DNA from: Bacteroidota bacterium
Lineage (GTDB): Bacteria > Bacteroidota > Bacteroidia > Bacteroidales > JAKIYJ01
DNA length: 8,517 nt
Assembly: GCA_022708585.1 (NCBI GenBank)
Contig: JAKIYJ010000053.1
Span: 1-8,517, forward strand
Reading direction: 5' to 3'
Each line of letters begins with the position of its first letter. The stretch's first letter is position 1. A model generated the notes under the pieces. It had not been told where the DNA came from and did no database searches. It was given only the letters and a program-made list of their open reading frames with translations. The position numbers and the translations under genes are program-made. Of this stretch, positions 5,780-8,517 are shown in pieces.

Positions 5780-6241
5780 ATGAAAACGAAAAATGTAACT
5801 TTAGCAGCTGTGCTTTTAGCAGGATTTCTGCTATTTAACAGCAATCAGATTTTTGCTCAGGAACAAAAAGGTCCAAAAGGCAAATGTGAACAAACATGTA
5901 TGAAAGAACAGGATAACCCTGGCAAGTCATGTATGAATATACCAGATTTAACCCCTGACCAGCAAAAGAAAATTGATGATTTGAAAATTAAATTTAGAAA
6001 GGAAATGCTTCAGTTAAACCTTAAAAGTAAAGAAGCACAGGCAAGACTAAAAACACTTGAAACTGGCGAAAATGTTAAATTATCAGAAATTGACGCAACA
6101 ATTGATGAAATAACCGCTTTACAAAATCAAAAAATGAAAATCAGAGCAAGACACAAGCAAGACATCAGAAATTTATTAAATGAAAAACAACGTATCTACT
6201 TTGATACCCAATGTACAAGTGAACATAAAGAAAGAAATTGA
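5780..6241 (+). CDS. Exported Spy/CpxP-like (LTxxQ) small helical protein
   Basis: The ATG at 5780 gives 153 residues. An upstream TTG at 5723 would add 19 Asn/Lys-rich residues before the signal peptide and is not credible. Residues 1-26 form a clear signal peptide ending NSNQIFA, with QEQ as the likely mature start. LTPDQQKKIDDLKIKFRKEM (57-76) is the LTxxQ motif and first helix of Spy/CpxP proteins, and LLNEKQRIYFD (132-142) resembles the second, degenerate LTxxQ motif. The family comprises periplasmic dimeric helical chaperones or metal-stress sensors. Cysteines at 36, 40, 51 and 145 are more than usual for Spy and could form disulfides or bind metal; that is inference. The gene follows the zinc-ribbon gene by 83 bp and may have its own promoter. 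Confidence 0.8.
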   Translation: MKTKNVTLAAVLLAGFLLFNSNQIFAQEQKGPKGKCEQTCMKEQDNPGKSCMNIPDLTPDQQKKIDDLKIKFRKEMLQLNLKSKEAQARLKTLETGENVKLSEIDATIDEITALQNQKMKIRARHKQDIRNLLNEKQRIYFDTQCTSEHKERN

Positions 6242-6348
6242 AATAAATAATTATAACGTTAAAATGAAATATTTTAGTTAAATATTAGAAATGTTACTAT
6301 AAAATAACTGAATATTTATATAAAGTAAATTTAAAATATTTAATTTTC

Positions 6349-6387
6349 AAAATGCATTGTCTTTATTGATAATGCATTTTTGTTTTT
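6349..6387. terminator. Intrinsic terminator between convergent genes
   Basis: AAAATGCATT (6349-6358) and AATGCATTTT (6371-6380) are perfect 10-bp inverted arms around a 12-base loop, followed by TGTTTTT on the plus strand. On the minus strand the hairpin is followed by a weaker T-containing stretch, so it may stop both the Spy-like transcript and the convergent surface-protein transcript. It is 107 bp past the Spy-like stop and 14 bp past the stop of the surface-protein gene. The stem is AT-rich, typical of this genome. The 107 bp before it show nothing else. Confidence 0.7.
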
Positions 6388-6401
6388 ATTAACATTTCTT
6401 T

Positions 6402-8517
6402 TTATTTTATTAACAGTTTTTGAACCTTGTTATGTTCAGCATCAGAATACCGTAAAATATATGTCCCTCCTGCACTTGATGTATTAAAAACATATTTCCC
6501 ATCAGAATTTATTCTTTCTGATAATATCAATTTCCCAACAAGGTCGTATATTTGAATCATTGCATTTGGCTTAACTCCTTCTATTTCTATTTGCACTTGT
6601 TTTTCTATTGCACAGGCAAATAAATTAAAAGGATTTTGTTCAGTTTGTTCAGTTATTGAAGTTGAGTTAGCTTCTGCAAATTTAAGAACAAATCTCCCTT
6701 CGTAAGAAGAATTAACATCCGCAAAAAATTTATAAACAGGATCAAAATTTAAATTTTGTGTTATTCCTGTTGTTTTATCTTCAAGATACACATTTATATC
6801 CTCAGGAAAATTAACTATTTCAGAAACTTCAATCGTATAGATTCCATTTTTATGAATTGCAAAACCAAGAGGTATTTCTTTTATAGAGGTAAAATCTTCC
6901 GGCAAGCCATTAATTGCATATTTATTATTATTTGTAATAGAATAAATATTAGGCATTTCCGGTTCTGTATTCATAATTTTTTCAGCATCATAATCGGCAT
7001 CATTATTAAAAGTAGCTTTATTATTAAAGACTATTGCAGTTTCATCTTTCAGACTGTTTTCAAAATTCAAGTAAGCTGAAAGTTTTACCATTGGGAAATC
7101 TATTGTATAATCATTTTTATATAAAGCAGTATTTACAACAGTACTTCTCATAGCATTTGTAAATAATAGAGTTCCACCATTAGGATCATTGCACTGTACA
7201 AAGAATGCGTGCAAGGAGCCTATATATCGTGTACCTCCATTAAGCGACATGTGCGAACCAGAGTTGTAATATCCGTAATATCCATAGTACATTGTCGTAG
7301 AAATGAAGATAGAAACACTTTTATTTATGTTGGCAGCAGTATAATTTAGTTTATCCAGATCCACTGGCGAAGGATATGGATTGCCTACAAGGTTCCACCC
7401 ATTACCCTTATTGGGACCCGGGTTCAAGTTTGTAAGATTAATATATATATTACCATTATTAACTAATCCTGAAAAATAAGCCGTAACGTCATTTGGAGAA
7501 CCAGAACCAAATTGAGCTGTATAGCCTTCACCAATACCAATAGGAGTATTCAAAGATCCAACAGGAGCTGCTGCCACCCATCCATTTGAGAAGAGAGGAG
7601 TTGCCTGAGCTTCGGAAAATTTAAATAATGTTGGGAATGGCGTTGAACTCGGAGAACCAAGATACAGAGTCATAAAATTAGCAAAATCGCCTACTTTTGA
7701 ATTGCTGAAAGAAGTTGAAAAATGTTTATATCCCTTATTTTTAGATGCAGAAATAAATCTTTGTTGAGTTATAGTTCCATTAATAAAACCTATACCGCTG
7801 CCATTTACCAACGCTGTACCTGTTGCTGTTGACAATAAAGTTAAATAACCATTTGTATTAAGTATTCCATTACATAATAATATATCAGATAAGGTATTAC
7901 CTGGTGAAGTTAGTGTAACATTACTGCCAAAATCGATAGTTATACTGCCTGTTTTAATTACACCATTGACGGTTTGGTTAGTACCTGCAAATATTACCTT
8001 TCCAGGACCCAGCACAGAATTGCCATTGTTTGTAATATTTCCATAAATAGTAATATCTGAACCTGAAGTAATAGTAATATTTGCAGCATTATCAATAGTT
8101 AAATCAAGGCATTCGCTGGTATTATTTGTTGAAATAACAGGGAATTTTCCACCAACGGGATTAGATGGTATTGTTCCGCTGATATTTGAAGCCGGTACAA
8201 CGCCACATGTCCAATTGTTAATGTCATCCCAGTCGGTATTATTGCCCAACCATACATTATCGCTATATACAGTAACATTTAAGGTATTGCCTGTTCCTGT
8301 GAAGCAAAAATTTGAAGGTGTAACAGTTATATCGCCTGTAAATGGGTATGCAAGGCTTATTTCAATAGTGGTAGTACCCTGACCCGAAACAATAGTTGCC
8401 CCTGCTGGTACTGACCATGTATAGTAAGGTACTCCCGCAACAGGTGTAACACTATAAAACTGATTGCCTATTCCGATGCAGGTATATGCAGGTCCACTAA
8501 TAATTAGAGTAGATGGC
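6402..8517 (-). CDS. T9SS-exported multidomain surface/secreted protein (5'-partial)
   Basis: The frame is open from the stop at 6402 to the right edge, giving 704 residues with the true start off the window. The TTG at 8249 is an internal leucine codon (NVWLGNN), not a start. Numbering from the edge, residues about 7-84 form a PKD/Ig-like domain (GPAYTCIGIGNQFYSV, TWSVPAGATIVSGQGTTTIEI). NVWLGNNTDWDDINNWTCGVVP (87-108) is the W-x-G..DW..NW..G..P motif seen before beta-repeat regions in Bacteroidota surface proteins. Residues about 130-240 are Asn/Thr/Gly-rich, beta-helix-like. GWNLVGNPYPSPVDLDKLN (373-391) is a motif recurrent in T9SS cargo. The last about 65 residues, with IQIYDLVGKLILSERI (654-669), YVFNTSSAGGTYILR and the basic tail KVQKLLIK, form a type A Por-secretion sorting domain. 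The protein is probably exported and anchored or released by T9SS; its ligand or activity is not evident. No catalytic motif is seen. Confidence 0.92.
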   Translation of the reverse strand, partial: PSTLIISGPAYTCIGIGNQFYSVTPVAGVPYYTWSVPAGATIVSGQGTTTIEISLAYPFTGDITVTPSNFCFTGTGNTLNVTVYSDNVWLGNNTDWDDINNWTCGVVPASNISGTIPSNPVGGKFPVISTNNTSECLDLTIDNAANITITSGSDITIYGNITNNGNSVLGPGKVIFAGTNQTVNGVIKTGSITIDFGSNVTLTSPGNTLSDILLCNGILNTNGYLTLLSTATGTALVNGSGIGFINGTITQQRFISASKNKGYKHFSTSFSNSKVGDFANFMTLYLGSPSSTPFPTLFKFSEAQATPLFSNGWVAAAPVGSLNTPIGIGEGYTAQFGSGSPNDVTAYFSGLVNNGNIYINLTNLNPGPNKGNGWNLVGNPYPSPVDLDKLNYTAANINKSVSIFISTTMYYGYYGYYNSGSHMSLNGGTRYIGSLHAFFVQCNDPNGGTLLFTNAMRSTVVNTALYKNDYTIDFPMVKLSAYLNFENSLKDETAIVFNNKATFNNDADYDAEKIMNTEPEMPNIYSITNNNKYAINGLPEDFTSIKEIPLGFAIHKNGIYTIEVSEIVNFPEDINVYLEDKTTGITQNLNFDPVYKFFADVNSSYEGRFVLKFAEANSTSITEQTEQNPFNLFACAIEKQVQIEIEGVKPNAMIQIYDLVGKLILSERINSDGKYVFNTSSAGGTYILRYSDAEHNKVQKLLIK

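Noticed and set aside
6756..7079. Plus-strand open frame of 107 codons
   Set aside because: It is antisense to the T9SS cargo gene; an Ile/Phe/Cys-rich shadow with no family resemblance.
8247..8249. TTG as the start of the T9SS cargo gene
   Set aside because: The frame stays open to the window edge and encodes a PKD-like domain; there is no signal peptide at this position.
1..8517. CRISPR array, phage genes, toxin-antitoxin or defence operon
   Set aside because: No regularly spaced direct repeats and no matching proteins in any reading frame I examined.

Overview
The window is AT-rich DNA (my estimate, by eye, is around 70% A+T) from a member of the Bacteroidota. Three signals support this. 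The right-hand gene ends in a type IX secretion (Por) C-terminal sorting domain. Several genes lack a Shine-Dalgarno sequence and instead have TAnnTTTG-type -7 boxes. The proteins also resemble Bacteroidota versions of their families: a zinc-less sirtuin, a short ManC, and a Nif3 gene followed by a coiled-coil/zinc-ribbon gene. I cannot name a genus or species.

Layout, left to right. Positions 1-1027 (minus) hold the N-terminal 342 residues of an MltF-like protein, a solute-binding domain followed by a lytic transglycosylase; its C-terminus lies off the left edge. Next is a non-coding miniature inverted-repeat element (1067-1213) with 19-bp terminal inverted repeats and a 6-bp target duplication. 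A class III-type sirtuin gene follows (1233-1928, minus). Upstream of it is a second, decayed copy of the same element (1942-2058). A tRNA-Gln(TTG) gene with encoded CCA lies at 2194-2269 (plus), preceded by a hairpin and a -7-like box. The mannose-1-phosphate guanylyltransferase gene manC is at 2391-3482 (minus), with a good promoter match at 3518-3548. Diverging from it are nif3 (3621-4721) and a coiled-coil/zinc-ribbon gene (4743-5696), probably one operon. After that comes a small exported Spy/CpxP-like protein (5780-6241). A hairpin terminator (6349-6387) separates it from a convergent, 5'-truncated gene for a large T9SS-exported surface protein (6402 to the right edge, minus).

Most genes are housekeeping or envelope functions: peptidoglycan turnover, GDP-mannose supply, a periplasmic chaperone-like protein and a secreted surface protein. 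I see no phage genes, transposase, CRISPR array, toxin-antitoxin pair or defence operon. The stretch 1929-2390 has no protein gene and holds the element remnant, the hairpin and the tRNA; 2270-2390 shows nothing convincing. The main point of interest is the pair of related mobile-element-like repeats bracketing the sirtuin gene, one of which supplies the DNA just upstream of its start.
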